DNA of 64,000 nucleotides from Phytopythium helicoides (Eukaryota > Oomycota > Peronosporomycetes > Pythiales > Pythiaceae), in contig JANFNE010000031.1 in NCBI GenBank assembly GCA_024867545.1, forward strand, positions 62,001 to 126,000. Reading direction: 5' to 3'. Below, piece after piece: positions 1 to 10,242 of this stretch. The translations under genes and the position numbers were made by a program. The notes beneath the pieces are model-generated. The model was not told the origin of the DNA and ran no database searches. It saw nothing but the letters and a program-made list of their open reading frames with translations. Position 1 is the stretch's first letter. Each line of letters opens with the position of its first letter.

Positions 1-396
1 GTCGTCGACGTGACATCCTACCTGGCGAGCAAAGTTGGTGTCTAAGATCGAGACTTCCGCGCCGGAGTCGAAGAGAATCTGCGCTTTCTCGTTGTTGATC
101 TTCCCGGTAGCCTTCGCCTGTTTGAACCACTTATCAGGAGCGTGGTGCTTCCAGTAGCCGCGGGATTCTCCCGGCAGCAGCTCTACGGTCATCGTCGCGG
201 GCTGACGACTGAATTCATCATTCAACCGAAGACTGGATATGGCAGCCAAGTCGGGGGTATGTAGGTCACATGCATTACCATCCTTGGAAGTTAGCTCCAC
301 GCTAACTGCTTCTCGTGATGACCGTTCCACATATGCATAGATGCAAACTTCAGACCGCTCGTCCCGCACTGGTTTCCAACCCAGCGAGCGTCCTAG
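1..396 (-). CDS. Ty3/gypsy pol, 5' end: aspartic protease (partial)
   Basis: Partial, cut by the left edge of the window. The frame one step back (-1) from the upstream gag frame is open from the gag stop to base 1. Near 37-80 it encodes a retropepsin active site, read as LFDSGAEVSIL, with the catalytic Asp-Ser-Gly at about 61-69. Retropepsins cleave the Gag-Pol polyprotein inside the retroelement particle. The stretch before the active site (about 110 residues) is a linker with no motif I recognise. Reverse transcriptase, RNase H and integrase would lie beyond base 1 and are not seen. The -1 frame relation, the position directly after a zinc-knuckle gag and the DSG motif together support a gypsy-type pol. 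Integrity cannot be judged because only the start is visible. Confidence 0.75.
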
Positions 397-2687
397 TTTA
401 ACATTTTCTCCGCGTTGGCGGGCAGCATGCCGGCGTGCTTCGTAGGATCGTACCATTGACGGACGAGGTTGTAAAACTCCTCCATCGGGCAGCGCCCAAT
501 GTCATGAAGATCACCGCAACCGCGGCAGACGAAGAGGCAGCGGTCTGTCGGGTGGCCGCGCTTCCCACATTTCTGGCACGTGAGCCGTCTCCAACATCCC
601 AGGTCTGTATGTTTCTGGGATCCACAGTGAGAGCAGCGCTCCCGGCGGAACTTGTCGGGTCCTGAGTTCGGAGCAGCCTGCTTGTTCGTGAAGACTGGCT
701 GATTTTGACCATCCTCGGCCCACCCGCCTTGCGTCCGGTCCTCGTGGGCTGGCGTCAGGTTCTTGGACGCTTCGACCTCCTTCTGAGCATCCGTGGCAGT
801 CAGGTACACGCGACGAAGATCACCATCATCATCGGAAGACCCTGGATCACTTTCGGAGCTATCGTTATCGACCATTACTTTCACCGCCCGAGCTGCCCGT
901 GACGCAGCTGCCGGTTTTGGAGTTGGTGGCGGCGGGACTGGCCTCGGCCGATACTTGGGTCCCGGCTTCTTGTGTCTCGTTTCAGCTCGTTGCATGGCGC
1001 GCAAGGTTTCCTCTAGCACGTCTGCATCCTCAAGACGCAGAGGAATGAGACGGGCTCCTAGGTCCGGATCTTCGAGAGTATCGATAAAGTGCTCCACGTG
1101 TTCCCGCCGGACTTCCGCCGTACCGTCTTTGACCTTGATCTTCGCGCGGAGGGCTGCCACATTCAAGCGGAAGAGATACTCCAACGGTGTCTCATCAGGT
1201 CGGCGGCGCGCATGGTAGTATTGGCGAGCTACCGATGTGCCGCGCCCACAGTATTGCACCTGGAAAAGTTCGTACAAGTTCGGCCAGGATCTGCGCGTCG
1301 ATCGGCTCAGCTGCCGGTACCAGTTGCGAGCGGGGCCAGTCAGGAGATTGCCGAACACAAGGCAACGCTCATCTTCGTCCGCTTGATCTCGGCTGAAGGC
1401 TGACTGTGCCTTGCTTAGCCATGCTCTAGCTCCGTCTTCATCTCCATCCTTGCTGGAGAACTCTTTGAGGTCGGAGACCGCTGATGTCCTCATGCGAGGG
1501 GCTGTCATCGCTGGCGCGGTCGCAGTCGCTACGACGCGAGTCGTCATCGGGCCACTGTCGAGATCGTCAGGATCGTACTCATGGCTCGAGTCAGCAGATT
1601 CCATGTCTACGTCTGAGTGACCTGCCTTAGGCGTCGTCACAACCGGATCTTGGCGTCGAGATCCCAAGATCGCTGCAAATTGTTCCATCAGGGTGGCGAT
1701 CTGTGGGTCTCCTGCACTAATGTTCGCGAGTCTGCCAACGCCTGCCTGCTGTGTAGCCTGAGACTGCCTTGTCGGTTCCCAATGTTGGCCGGTGTAGACC
1801 AGTGGCGTTGGCCGTGATTGGAATGTGGATGCGACGGTGGTTCCAAGCGACATTCGCGCGGGTTCGGACGACGATCTAGAGCTGGAACCTGAGACTCCAG
1901 TCTGGTAAGGCGAAGACTCCGCTGACACTCTTCCAGCTGACGTCGCAGCCGGCTGTGTCTTGAGTTGACCGACCAGCGGTCGCAGCAGATCCTGGAGCTT
2001 GTAATAAGCCGTCTTGATCTCTTTCGTTGTCATCTCGAAGACTTCGTGCGCTTCGAACGGTCCTGCAACCAGTCCAGCATCCTCCAGGACGCGCAAGGTT
2101 GCTTTAACAAGATCTAGCTTCGATGTCCCGGTCGTTGGAGCAGGGATCGGGCCTTGAAGATCGCTGAGGAGTCTTAGCTGCAAGAGCTGCATCAACGGGT
2201 CTTGGTCTAGGAACTCGAACAGCTCATTGCGGTGAGCGGCGAATTCAAGCTCGGCATCACTTCTGGATCGCCACGTCGATCCTACGGCGGGCTGGGATTC
2301 CGGATCCGTCACGTCCGGGGCTCGCAGCTTCTTGCGGGTGCTGGCACCCTTGGTTGTCTTCTTCGACGTCGGCTTCGACGTCGACTTGGGTGCATCTTGA
2401 CGAGACTTTCTGCCTCGTTCGGGTCGAGTTAGACCCGAGGGCGGATCCTGCAAGGTAGCAGAACCCGCAATTGCCCCTTTCGGGGCTACAGGGGGGACTG
2501 GACTCTTCTCTTCAAGTTCGTCCTTAGTTATGTCGTCAGTAGTCCCCCCGGAGACCTGACCTTCACTGGGTCTGGTTGGTTCTTGATTCACCAGCGTCGA
2601 CCCTGAATCCGCTGGTGGAGGAGCCCCTGGCTCAGTCTTGACTGTTGCATCACTACCAGAGCTGGAAGATCCGGGCATGCGCACCAT
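393..2687 (-). CDS. gag: Ty3/gypsy-type Gag polyprotein with zinc knuckles
   Basis: Intact 764-residue ORF starting at an ATG (2685-2687). The N-terminal ~380 residues are Ser/Thr/Pro/Lys-rich and low in complexity. Residues ~400-560 match the retrotransposon gag fold by eye (acidic DGDEDGARAWL start, LTGPARNWYRQL core, a FRLN segment). The C-terminus carries three zinc knuckles: two CX2CX4HX4C (starting CSHCGSQKH and CQKCGKRGH) and a third shortened to CX2CX3HX4C (CRGCGDLH). Gag packages element RNA into cytoplasmic particles. The ORF ends in TAG right after a slippery heptamer, with the protease following in the -1 frame. The uninterrupted frame contrasts with the decayed elements at 4.7-7.3 kb and suggests a fairly young insertion. 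Confidence 0.85.
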   Translation of the reverse strand: MVRMPGSSSSGSDATVKTEPGAPPPADSGSTLVNQEPTRPSEGQVSGGTTDDITKDELEEKSPVPPVAPKGAIAGSATLQDPPSGLTRPERGRKSRQDAPKSTSKPTSKKTTKGASTRKKLRAPDVTDPESQPAVGSTWRSRSDAELEFAAHRNELFEFLDQDPLMQLLQLRLLSDLQGPIPAPTTGTSKLDLVKATLRVLEDAGLVAGPFEAHEVFEMTTKEIKTAYYKLQDLLRPLVGQLKTQPAATSAGRVSAESSPYQTGVSGSSSRSSSEPARMSLGTTVASTFQSRPTPLVYTGQHWEPTRQSQATQQAGVGRLANISAGDPQIATLMEQFAAILGSRRQDPVVTTPKAGHSDVDMESADSSHEYDPDDLDSGPMTTRVVATATAPAMTAPRMRTSAVSDLKEFSSKDGDEDGARAWLSKAQSAFSRDQADEDERCLVFGNLLTGPARNWYRQLSRSTRRSWPNLYELFQVQYCGRGTSVARQYYHARRRPDETPLEYLFRLNVAALRAKIKVKDGTAEVRREHVEHFIDTLEDPDLGARLIPLRLEDADVLEETLRAMQRAETRHKKPGPKYRPRPVPPPPTPKPAAASRAARAVKVMVDNDSSESDPGSSDDDGDLRRVYLTATDAQKEVEASKNLTPAHEDRTQGGWAEDGQNQPVFTNKQAAPNSGPDKFRRERCSHCGSQKHTDLGCWRRLTCQKCGKRGHPTDRCLFVCRGCGDLHDIGRCPMEEFYNLVRQWYDPTKHAGMLPANAEKMLN
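396..402 (-). promoter_or_regulatory. candidate -1 ribosomal frameshift heptamer at the gag/pol junction
   Basis: On the minus strand the last gag codons are ATG TTA AAC TAG. They contain G TTA AAC in gag phase, directly before the gag stop. GUUAAAC is an established -1 slippery heptamer (known from arterivirus ORF1a/1b). Slipping back one base moves the ribosome exactly into the open protease frame. A downstream stimulatory RNA structure was not modelled. Confidence 0.55.
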
Positions 2688-4689
2688 TGTGGTGGAGTGG
2701 TCCTCCGGAAAACGGAGAGGCCAGCCACCAGCGCGCCCGACACCGGCTGTCGGAGGGGTTACCCCGGTAGATGTAGGAAAGAGTCACGTTGTGTACCCGC
2801 CGGTGGGCGGTTGCGATCTTCACGGGTTCTGGTGGATGCGTGGAGGCAAGGCTGAGGGACTCGAAGCCGCGGCGTGGATGCTCTTCACTCCGCGGTGGTG
2901 GTTTGTGCGGTAGTCGATAAGCGATCGGCGGCCGCTGCGCAGGATCCTAGTCCTGGCGCGCCAAAGGATAGATGTGACTGGTGATCCTCGCCTAGCCACC
3001 CAAAGCGTAGTCCAAAGTCCTTTGTTAGTCTTCTAACCCTCTTATCGGGCGTGGAGCTGGGGGGAGTTGGTCGAGGAGAGGAGAACAAGGAAGACGTCTT
3101 GATGCCCCAAGGTGAATTCTCGACTCCCTGTTTACCTACATGTCTGTGCCTACCCATCCTTATACTGGCTCCTATACACGCATGTACCTGCTGTTTGCGA
3201 AGATCATCTGGTCCGAGTTGCGCAATCGCTTCCCAGGATGATGCCCGTGCCGTAATCAAGTGATCCTCAAATGGCCTATGAATGATGGTCGGATCCTTGG
3301 GTGTAAACCTGAGGTGGTCCACATTGCCAAGTGCGTGTGCCCTAGTTGCCGTGGTAGTAGTCGTTGCTGATCTTCCCGTCAGGAGCGCGCGGATCCTCGC
3401 TTTTCCACTGCGCACTCCACCACAGACACCTTAGCTGCGAAAAGGAGTATCTACCTCTGCTTCTGTTCGACAGCACCGCCATCGTTGCACCAAGAACTCC
3501 AAGTTCAAGGAAAATATGGAGAAATGGCGCAGCAAGGAGTGAGGAGAGCCCACGTGCGACTTGTATGACCCTCTGATTATGTTCAAGCACCACGGTGGTC
3601 TGCGCAAGCACAGATTCGTGAAGCACAAGTGATTTGCATGTGAAGCTCGAAGACACTGATAATTTCAGCCAATGATATCGTTTCATCGAATGATCTGGCC
3701 AAGCAGTAATGAGTATGCATGTATATTATTTGAACATGTCCTCTGTCATCTTGATGAATTGCCATTCGGTATTAACCTCCTTTCAAAATGTGAACCAGGT
3801 GCTCAAATCTGCTTCTCGATCCAAGTTTTTCGGCATTTCCTTTTTGTCGTACATTGTAGATATCCCTCGATGTCAAACTTAGATCAGAGCGTTCAGAACG
3901 CAGTCGTGCAAGAGTCTGGTCAGCTCATACTCCCACCTCTGCATCTACTGTGATGCTCCCACTACAAATTCGTCGTGGTCTTCACGACGATGCATTGGAT
4001 GCGATGATGGAGTTGTAGTAGGAGGGTAATTGTGCTTTGTCGCCATACCCCGGTGCTTTATCTTCCACGTCTCACTTAAACGATCTCGCATTAAATTTAC
4101 CACCATGGCGCACCCGCACCGCCTTGGAGCCGTGTTTAGGCGTCGGTTTGCATCAGGTCGACGTCCAACCGACTTCGCTCTGTTAAAGTGCGTCAAAATG
4201 CTGGTTAAAAAGCTTGAGCATCGCCTTATACTCCAAGCAGCGTTCTCAAGCACATGACGGTTAACCACTCTGCAGCTCCAGGCTGCGGTATCTTGACTTA
4301 CTCGTCCTTGAATTCTCTTCGACCTTGTGGAGACCTCAAATATAAAAAAACGAGAGTGCAGGTTGTAGTTGTATCATTCGCTGCAGCATATCCCAGCAAC
4401 TATTCCATCGGGTCTGGCAGTCAACCTTCACTGTTATCACATCCTTTGCCTGAATATCCATATGCTTAACTTGAATTTTTGCTAAACCATTGCGCGCTTT
4501 GGGTGATTTCTTGATGTCACAACTAGTGAACGAAATATCTGCACTACGCTTCGAACAGAGTCCATCTCATCATACTCAATGGACGACATAGTTAGGTCAA
4601 GATGTTAATCCATCTACTCAACAGCAAGATCACGATTATTCTCCAACTCAGCTCTGTCATCACAAGCCAGGTTGTCATCTCCATCATTC
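2688..4689. other. stretch without a supported gene: retroelement leader/LTR, then AT-rich DNA
   Basis: The bases just above 2687 should hold the gypsy leader, primer-binding site and 5' LTR. Only one end of the element is in the window, so an LTR cannot be recognised by its partner copy, and I could not place its borders. A 176-codon minus-strand frame at 2885-3415 lies here; it has biased composition and no recognisable domain, so I do not call it a gene. From about 3.6 kb the sequence is AT-richer and stop-rich, with no coding signal I can support. Confidence 0.5.
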
Positions 4690-5244
4690 TCAATCGCAAT
4701 CTTCGTCGTCAGGAACCATCGCTGTTCGTTGGTTCTGCTTTTGCTTTGACCGCTTTTTCTTGATTATACCACTCGACAAAACCAACTGAATTGAATGTGC
4801 GACGCATGACATGTGATCGACGCCCAACAAATCTGCTGCCTTGACCATATTAGAGCCTGCATCTCGTGCCAGTTTCTTGCAGTGTAGTTTTGGTAGTGAC
4901 CACTCCTGCATTAAATCATCCAATGCCTCTTCAATTGAGTCGCCGTCATGGATTCCCGGCAGCTCTTTCACCTCGATCGTCCAATTGCTTGGATAAAAGT
5001 TGTCATCAACGTAGTCTAGTGTACCCGATATGTAGCTGCGTGTGTTGCGAGCAATCCAAATATCACTAGTGAGCGAGTAGTAAAAGCAACCCAAGGCAAT
5101 TAAAGTCTTTAGCCGGACTCTCATCTCAGATCCCAGACTTTCGTTCTCAACCCGAATCATTGTGCGTCCAGGTAGAGACATGTTTTCACGAGCCAGATCT
5201 ACTGCAACGAAACACACGAACTCGATGAAGCCAGAGTCCTCCAA
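4690..5244 (-). pseudogene. hAT-family transposase fragment
   Basis: About 184 open codons without a proper ATG start. The central part matches the catalytic region of BED-type hAT transposases: a TSDIW-like stretch (SLTSDIWIAR), SYISGTLDYVDDNF, the LPGIHDGDSIEEAL block, LARDAGSNMVKAADLLG and the CVAHSIQLVL motif. These are the first catalytic Asp region and the conserved C-x2-H segment of the family. The N-terminal BED finger, the insertion domain and the C-terminal dimerisation domain are absent. The piece ends in a Lys/Gln-rich tail and a stop. No terminal inverted repeats or 8-bp duplication were found around it. It is best read as a dead fragment. Confidence 0.7.
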
Positions 5245-5579
5245 GATTATTATTGGCTAATAGTGCCGCGTTATCTATGTATCTAAGAGCCGTGGAACTT
5301 GGCGCTTTTCTTCTTGGGTCAGATCCCGCAACTGCTGACTTTTTATTTCGCCTTTTCTGTTTGCAGCTTTATCAAAATCAGTATTAAGATAACATTATCA
5401 ACAGTCAGTGACTTCTCGCCTTCACTTGACTCATCACTAAATCACCACCATGCAAACTGGAGAAATTGGAACGTCGGTGAAATACCAACAAATGAAAGGG
5501 TGTTCGTAGGGAGTGGAAAGCAACGACACTGCTTAGAAGGATAAAAAAATCGGGTGTCGGATAATGCGTCCAAAAACCA

Positions 5580-5716
5580 TCCTAAAGTGTCCGAAACGTC
5601 CTAAAATAACCAAGGAATATTCTCGGCTGCGTCCTAAGTTCACTCCTAATCCAGTCCTGAAGCGAACTAAACTTCCATCGAGAATCAACAAAATTTTGTC
5701 CTAAACCTGTCCTAAT
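5580..5716. repeat. cluster of TCCTAA motifs, possible subterminal repeat of a decayed MULE
   Basis: TCCTAA occurs six times within about 140 bp, in contexts such as ATCCTAAA, CGTCCTAAA and TGTCCTAA. A second group with the same word, partly inverted, lies at 7368-7434 on the other side of the decayed MULE transposase. Short repeated words near the ends of DNA transposons often bind the transposase; applying that here is inference. Confidence 0.4.
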
Positions 5717-5837
5717 GTTCAAACCTATGGAATAGAATATGTTAGTAACCCAAAAAGCGGCAATACAACAGATAATTTGACAAATAGTTCTAAATAACAC
5801 ACGTTAACAACAAAATAACGGTGATTACAGCTGTATT

Positions 5838-7303
5838 TTGCTAGTCTGGTTGCAGTCATTCATTTTCGATGGCGTGGCTTACTGCTCGATGGCCCCATCA
5901 CTTCCAATCAGTCTACACGTCGTCAGCATGGGGCACAATGGCTACTCGTCCATTATCAAGCGCTCAGTTCCCGAGACCGGGACTATCTACTACAGTTGCT
6001 CAAAGTTTAGGAAGGATTGCAAGGCCAGGCTCATCATTCGTCACGGCATGATCACTTCCGAGAAGGGGATGCACTCATGCATCGAAGTGGCTGCCAGTGC
6101 CGTCGTAGACGTGCGGGCGGAGATGCGTCTCGAGCTCCAGCACCGCAGCGTCGCCCAGCTTTCGGCGGCACCTGCAGTACTGTGGCAACAGTTGCGCGAC
6201 GAGATGAGTCAGCGATACCCTGTCTCTGTCCTACAGGACATCCCCCGCGGGCCCAGCGTCACCATCATCAAGAAGACTCGCAAGGACTGCACGGGTGGGG
6301 ATACTCTCGGGGCTATCCAAGTGGCCACAATGCGCTGCGTCAGCTCGACGGACCATCGCGCCTTCCTACAGTTTAGCGTGATTCACGCGGCGTGTGCTGG
6401 CTCTGGCACGAATCACATCATCGAGTTTGCACATCCTGATCTCATTCGTCTACTGCGCTATCCCAAGATTACGCTATTCATCGACGGGACGCTTGCAATC
6501 GCCCAGAAGCCGTTCACCCTGTGCCTTATGGTGATGGTGTATGACGCCGCGGACGACGTCTACGTCCCGGCGACCTACGTCTTGGCCGACAGCAAGACCT
6601 AAGAGACGTACGCTCGGGTGCTCTATGAGCTCTATCTCCTCAGCGGCAGGGTCCTAGACCCCGCCGCAATTACGTGCTGATGCTTGTAAGCGCCGTGCGC
6701 GAGCGTTTTCCCTGTGCTAACGTTGTCGGGTGCTTATTCCACTGGAAGCAAGCACTCCGACGCAAGATGATCGACCTACGTATACCTCGTGAGCAGATCA
6801 GCATGGCAATGACCCCCGGCAAACTCGATGTCCTCACTCTCATTCGGGAAGAAGAAATCGCCTCTAAGGTACATTATTTCGAAATTGTGACTATGTCGAA
6901 ATGATATTTGACACTCTGAAATTGGTCAGGGCATGCGATTTGTGCGTCATTCAGTTGACGAGACGGGGAGCAAGGTCAAGTGGAACACGTTATGGAAGTA
7001 TTTTCTGAGCACGTGGATGGGGCGGTACGATGTTTCTTCCTGGAACCTCAGTGCCAGCTCAGCCGCGGAGACGACATCGTAATTAGGACCATTAACCCCT
7101 TGGAAAAATACAATCGTGACTTTGCTTCTCGCTTGGGTCCACACCCAAGCCTTTTGGTGTTCGTGGAAGCCGCAAAATCGGAAGCCACTCGATACACCCG
7201 CCTCATCGACCACATCAAGCATGGATGTCAGCAGGCACCAGCTCACAGCTCTAGCGTGGTTGTGAGCGTTCCAGCTGATTACATCATGTTCGAGAGGGAG
7301 TAG
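5838..7303 (+). pseudogene. decayed MULE transposase with FLYWCH-like finger
   Basis: A chain of frames on one strand gives a broken Mutator-like transposase. 5926-6080 encodes a FLYWCH/WRKY-GCM1-type finger (YYSCSKFRKDCKARL followed by a distal His/Cys). 6330-6602 holds the start of the DDE domain with the first Asp in TLFIDGT and an LMVMVYDA block. 6674-6780 continues with ANVVGCLFHWKQALRRK, the C/H segment that follows the second Asp. 7080-7240 carries the C-terminal INPLEKYNRDFASRL element. The pieces are separated by a stop at 6601-6603, a second stop near 6678 and at least one frame change near 7030. No SWIM or zinc-knuckle end was seen. It differs in type from the neighbouring MULE at 7540-10505 (FLYWCH versus SWIM/knuckle) and is clearly older. 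Confidence 0.7.
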
Positions 7304-7365
7304 GTAGATCCAGTATAATAGATCAACCTGTTCATGTTGAAGTGAAGTTGTCCAATTTGGACACT

Positions 7366-7434
7366 GTCCTAACACTCTCTGTTTGGTCCTAAACGTATCT
7401 TGCATCATAGGTATGTTACACAGCAATTTTAGGA
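7366..7434. repeat. right-hand TCCTAA/TTAGGA motif group
   Basis: Two direct TCCTAA copies (about 7368 and 7387) and one inverted copy (about 7429) follow the end of the decayed MULE transposase. An 11-base word, CGTCCTAAAAT, is shared in inverted orientation with the left cluster near 5597. These may be remains of the element's terminal regions; the true ends could not be fixed. Confidence 0.35.
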
Positions 7435-7539
7435 CGGCTGCTCGATGCTTGTGGTGAGTGAGGATTGTTGATCTTTGGTCCCAAGAGCTACTTATCTCTC
7501 AATTTGAGTGCGCATAGGGGAAGCTTCGACATTTTTTTA

Positions 7540-7572
7540 GGACTTTTGACAAAAGGGGTGTACTACGAGATG
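7540..7572 (+). repeat. left terminal inverted repeat of the MULE
   Basis: 33 bp starting GGACTTTTGAC and ending CGAGATG, exactly reverse-complementary to 10473-10505. A 14-nt part (CAAAAGGGGTGTAC, 7550-7563) recurs inverted at 7664-7677, so the left end can also fold on itself. Confidence 0.9.
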
Positions 7573-7738
7573 ATATTGTCAAACTAAGATTAAATAGTCA
7601 GAAGAGGTGTACATACAGTACCGGGTGGGGTGTCGAGCCATATGTATTGCAAATGAACGGCTCGTACACCCCTTTTGGAATGAATGGTAGAAATTGATCC
7701 TATTTCGCCACACAAACAGAGCTCACAACCAAACCGAA

Positions 7739-8119
7739 ATGAGCGAGTTCATCTGCAAGAAATGCAAGGCAGCGTTTAAGACCAAGCGCAACATGAAGGT
7801 CCACCAGGGACGGCGTGTGTGTAGGGAGCGTCGGAACCCACGGCTCCATGCGGCTCGTCTGCGGGACACTGCCGCAAAAGCCCGAGCTCGCGATGCAGAG
7901 CGCAAGCGAGCCAAGAATGCCCGAAAGCTCGAAGAGTGCCACTTCTGCGGCGAGAGCGTGCGGGCATGGGTGCAGTCCGTCATTTGCGGGCATCGCATGC
8001 ACCGCGCATGCTACGCAACACTACTGGTGAAGAGCCAAGAACGTGATCCAGTCTACGGCGTCACCGAAGGTCCTCCACCGTGTCCATTTTGTCGAAAGTC
8101 ATTTGTTCTTGAACAGTAA
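7739..8119 (+). CDS. small C2H2 + RING-type zinc protein carried inside the MULE
   Basis: 126 residues from the ATG at 7739 (MSEFICKKC); the open frame continues upstream without another ATG. Residues ~5-30 form a C2H2-like finger (CKKC, then KVHQGRRVC). Residues ~35-65 are a basic, Arg/Ala-rich helix. Residues ~70-122 match a RING: CHFC, CGHRMHRAC, then CPFCRKSF, giving C2...CxH2C...C2 spacing with a long loop between the third and last ligand pairs. RING proteins usually act as ubiquitin E3 ligases, so an E3 role is inference. The gene is GC-rich with good codon structure, unlike the AT-rich flanks, and is convergent to the transposase. It could be a captured host gene or a regular second gene of this MULE lineage. 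Confidence 0.7.
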   Translation: MSEFICKKCKAAFKTKRNMKVHQGRRVCRERRNPRLHAARLRDTAAKARARDAERKRAKNARKLEECHFCGESVRAWVQSVICGHRMHRACYATLLVKSQERDPVYGVTEGPPPCPFCRKSFVLEQ

Positions 8120-8515
8120 ATACAGAATCGTGTTTACACAAATCAGTAATTATTTTATAAAACTATTAGCAACTTCAATGACAATCAGATTTGACAGGGT
8201 GGATTGAACACTCCGATCAATTCCCTTCTATGTCGGCTTCCCTATCCATGTGCATGTACGCGCATCGTGAACTCACGTGCTCAAAACTACAAGATACAGG
8301 CGCACAAGTAGTGGAGATTTTGCTCAAAATCACGAGAGATTTCACTCAAAACCTGTGGATATGAGCGCACAAGTACAAGATACTTGCCTAGAACTAGCAG
8401 ATATTTGCTCAAAACTTAGAGACAAGCCGCATCAAGGCACACTGCTTCTTCTATATATCTACAGCAACCCAACAGTTACACGTGGGAAACGCTCCGTTTG
8501 AGTTTTATGTCTAGG

Positions 8516-10242
8516 TTATGCATGTACACAAGAGCGCCGATTGTGGCCCACCTCACTGCATATCGTGCAGCGCCGTGTCGGTCGTGCAGTCGATGAGCTT
8601 GGGCGCTCACCTCGACTAGCAAAACGGCGGGTGCGCATGCGGCCCGTACCACTTAGATTGCTGACTGGTGGCAGGACCTGTCCTGGTGACAAGTCGGCCT
8701 CGATTGGGATCTCAATACCGCCTCGCTCTGCGTCATCCCCGCAGCCATACCCGACCAAATAATTCTCGACAAAGTAGCAGCTGTCTCATGCATCATGCAC
8801 TTTTTCTAAACACTTGAGTTTGTTCAACGAGGCGATGTAGTGACGGCAAGGCAATCCGTACTGCTGCATGAATTGGCATGTGCATGATCTCTCAGCAATC
8901 ACAACTCGATGCGTAGAGCGTACACCGCGCGTGCTCTGTACAAATGTTTTTCCGTTTGTTGAAGGACGGACCTCATAGAAGCCTGTTGCTTCAGTTTGCT
9001 CGGCCACGATTTGAGATGCATAAGGTGTCAGAACGCGTCCTTCTCGTTGCCACTTCATTGCTATATGCTGGCTTTGGAAAGCATTATCCATAAACTTTTG
9101 CATATACGAGAGAAAGAACTCGAATGGAAAGTTGTGGCGGTTTGGTACAGCAGCACCATTGCTTAATTCGACAAAGTTTGTAGTGCGCCAGCCGTAGATC
9201 TTGATAATTGCGACGCTACCTGGATGCATAGTCCATCGAGCAGGTCCAATGCCTTTGATGTAGTCTGCGATATGTTTGTGAGTAAGAGCTAGAGTCGACA
9301 GGATCGATTCGTAGAGTTCTGAGGTCTCAGCGGCTTGTAAACGATACACTAGACTCTCGATATCAACTGGAATTGCGCCTTTGAATGCTGATTTTATGTT
9401 GGAGATGATGTGACGGGTGCAAAATCGTACAACTGCCCCGAGAGATGCCACACTTAAGGCTGCAAAGAGACCACGACCACGATCGCTGAACACCGGAACG
9501 CCATCGAAATTAATACCAGCTACCCTGCAATGCCGAATGAACCGTGAGCAATTGTCGGCGTCTTCACTCTCACACAATGCAACTGCAAGGATGATGTTGT
9601 GATTGTCGCCGCCACGTCCCACCAATATTAGCATGACTTCAGTATACACTTGATGCTTCATGAATGCACCGTCAATACCGAGAATGCGCTGTCCATGCTC
9701 TTGATGGCGTTCACAAATGGATGAGACAAAATGGCTCGTCGGAATCGCCCGTTTCGGTCGAGATCGAAAGCACTGTGGCTTTCAGGATTTAAATCACAAA
9801 ACTTGGAGAGAAGTGAAAGTAGCATTCGAAAGTGCTGCTCGTAATCCCCTCTAGTTGTTGCGAGCGCACTGTCCCTTGCTCTGTACATCATTCGTTGAGA
9901 CACCGTGACCCCAGCCACAGCTGCTCGAGCAACTTCAATCTCACCAGCTTGACGAGCGGTAAGTCTCGCAATGCCGGTGCAACCATGACGATCAATGCAG
10001 AATGAGCTGATGTATAACCCTGACACGTTGCACTGCTTTTTCTTGTACGCAATGACGTAAAATGTGCAGGGTGTTGAGCTCGAACAGCTGTAGTATACGT
10101 TCCGACCACCACTTCGCTGTTTATCAATGACCGCACGCTTGGCCTGCGATAGTGCAAGATCCTGGACGAAGGCAGTACACGATTTACGGTCTGGGAATAT
10201 CAATCCAACCTTAATGTCATGCGCTGGATATGATGCAGCCAT
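8516..10242 (-). pseudogene. MuDR-type transposase with SWIM finger and zinc knuckle (two lesions)
   Basis: Transposase of the TIR-bounded element, about 575 codons from ATG 10240-10242. Residues 1-190 are the N-terminal region with a Cys-containing YYSCSSSTPC segment. The DDE domain starts at GQRILGIDGAFMKHQVY (first Asp) and continues through VPVFSDRGRGL (second Asp) and FCTRHIISNIK. A SWIM finger CTCQFMQQYGLPCRH lies near 8860-8920, and a CCHC knuckle CTICSEVGHNRRSC near 8530-8570. Lesion 1: the frame slips by one at about 9690-9705, where the first frame runs past the start of the DDE domain. Lesion 2: an in-frame TGA at 8786-8788 separates SWIM from knuckle although the same frame continues open to 8516. 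Either may be a real mutation, sequencing error or (lesion 1) a regulated shift. Confidence 0.8.

Noticed and set aside
2885..3415. 176-codon minus-strand open frame upstream of gag
   Set aside because: No domain, biased composition, and it lies where the retroelement leader and LTR are expected.
5245..5579. Tandem repeat or CRISPR-like array
   Set aside because: No regular repeat-spacer pattern. Repeated words in this area are short and irregular, and the genome is eukaryotic.
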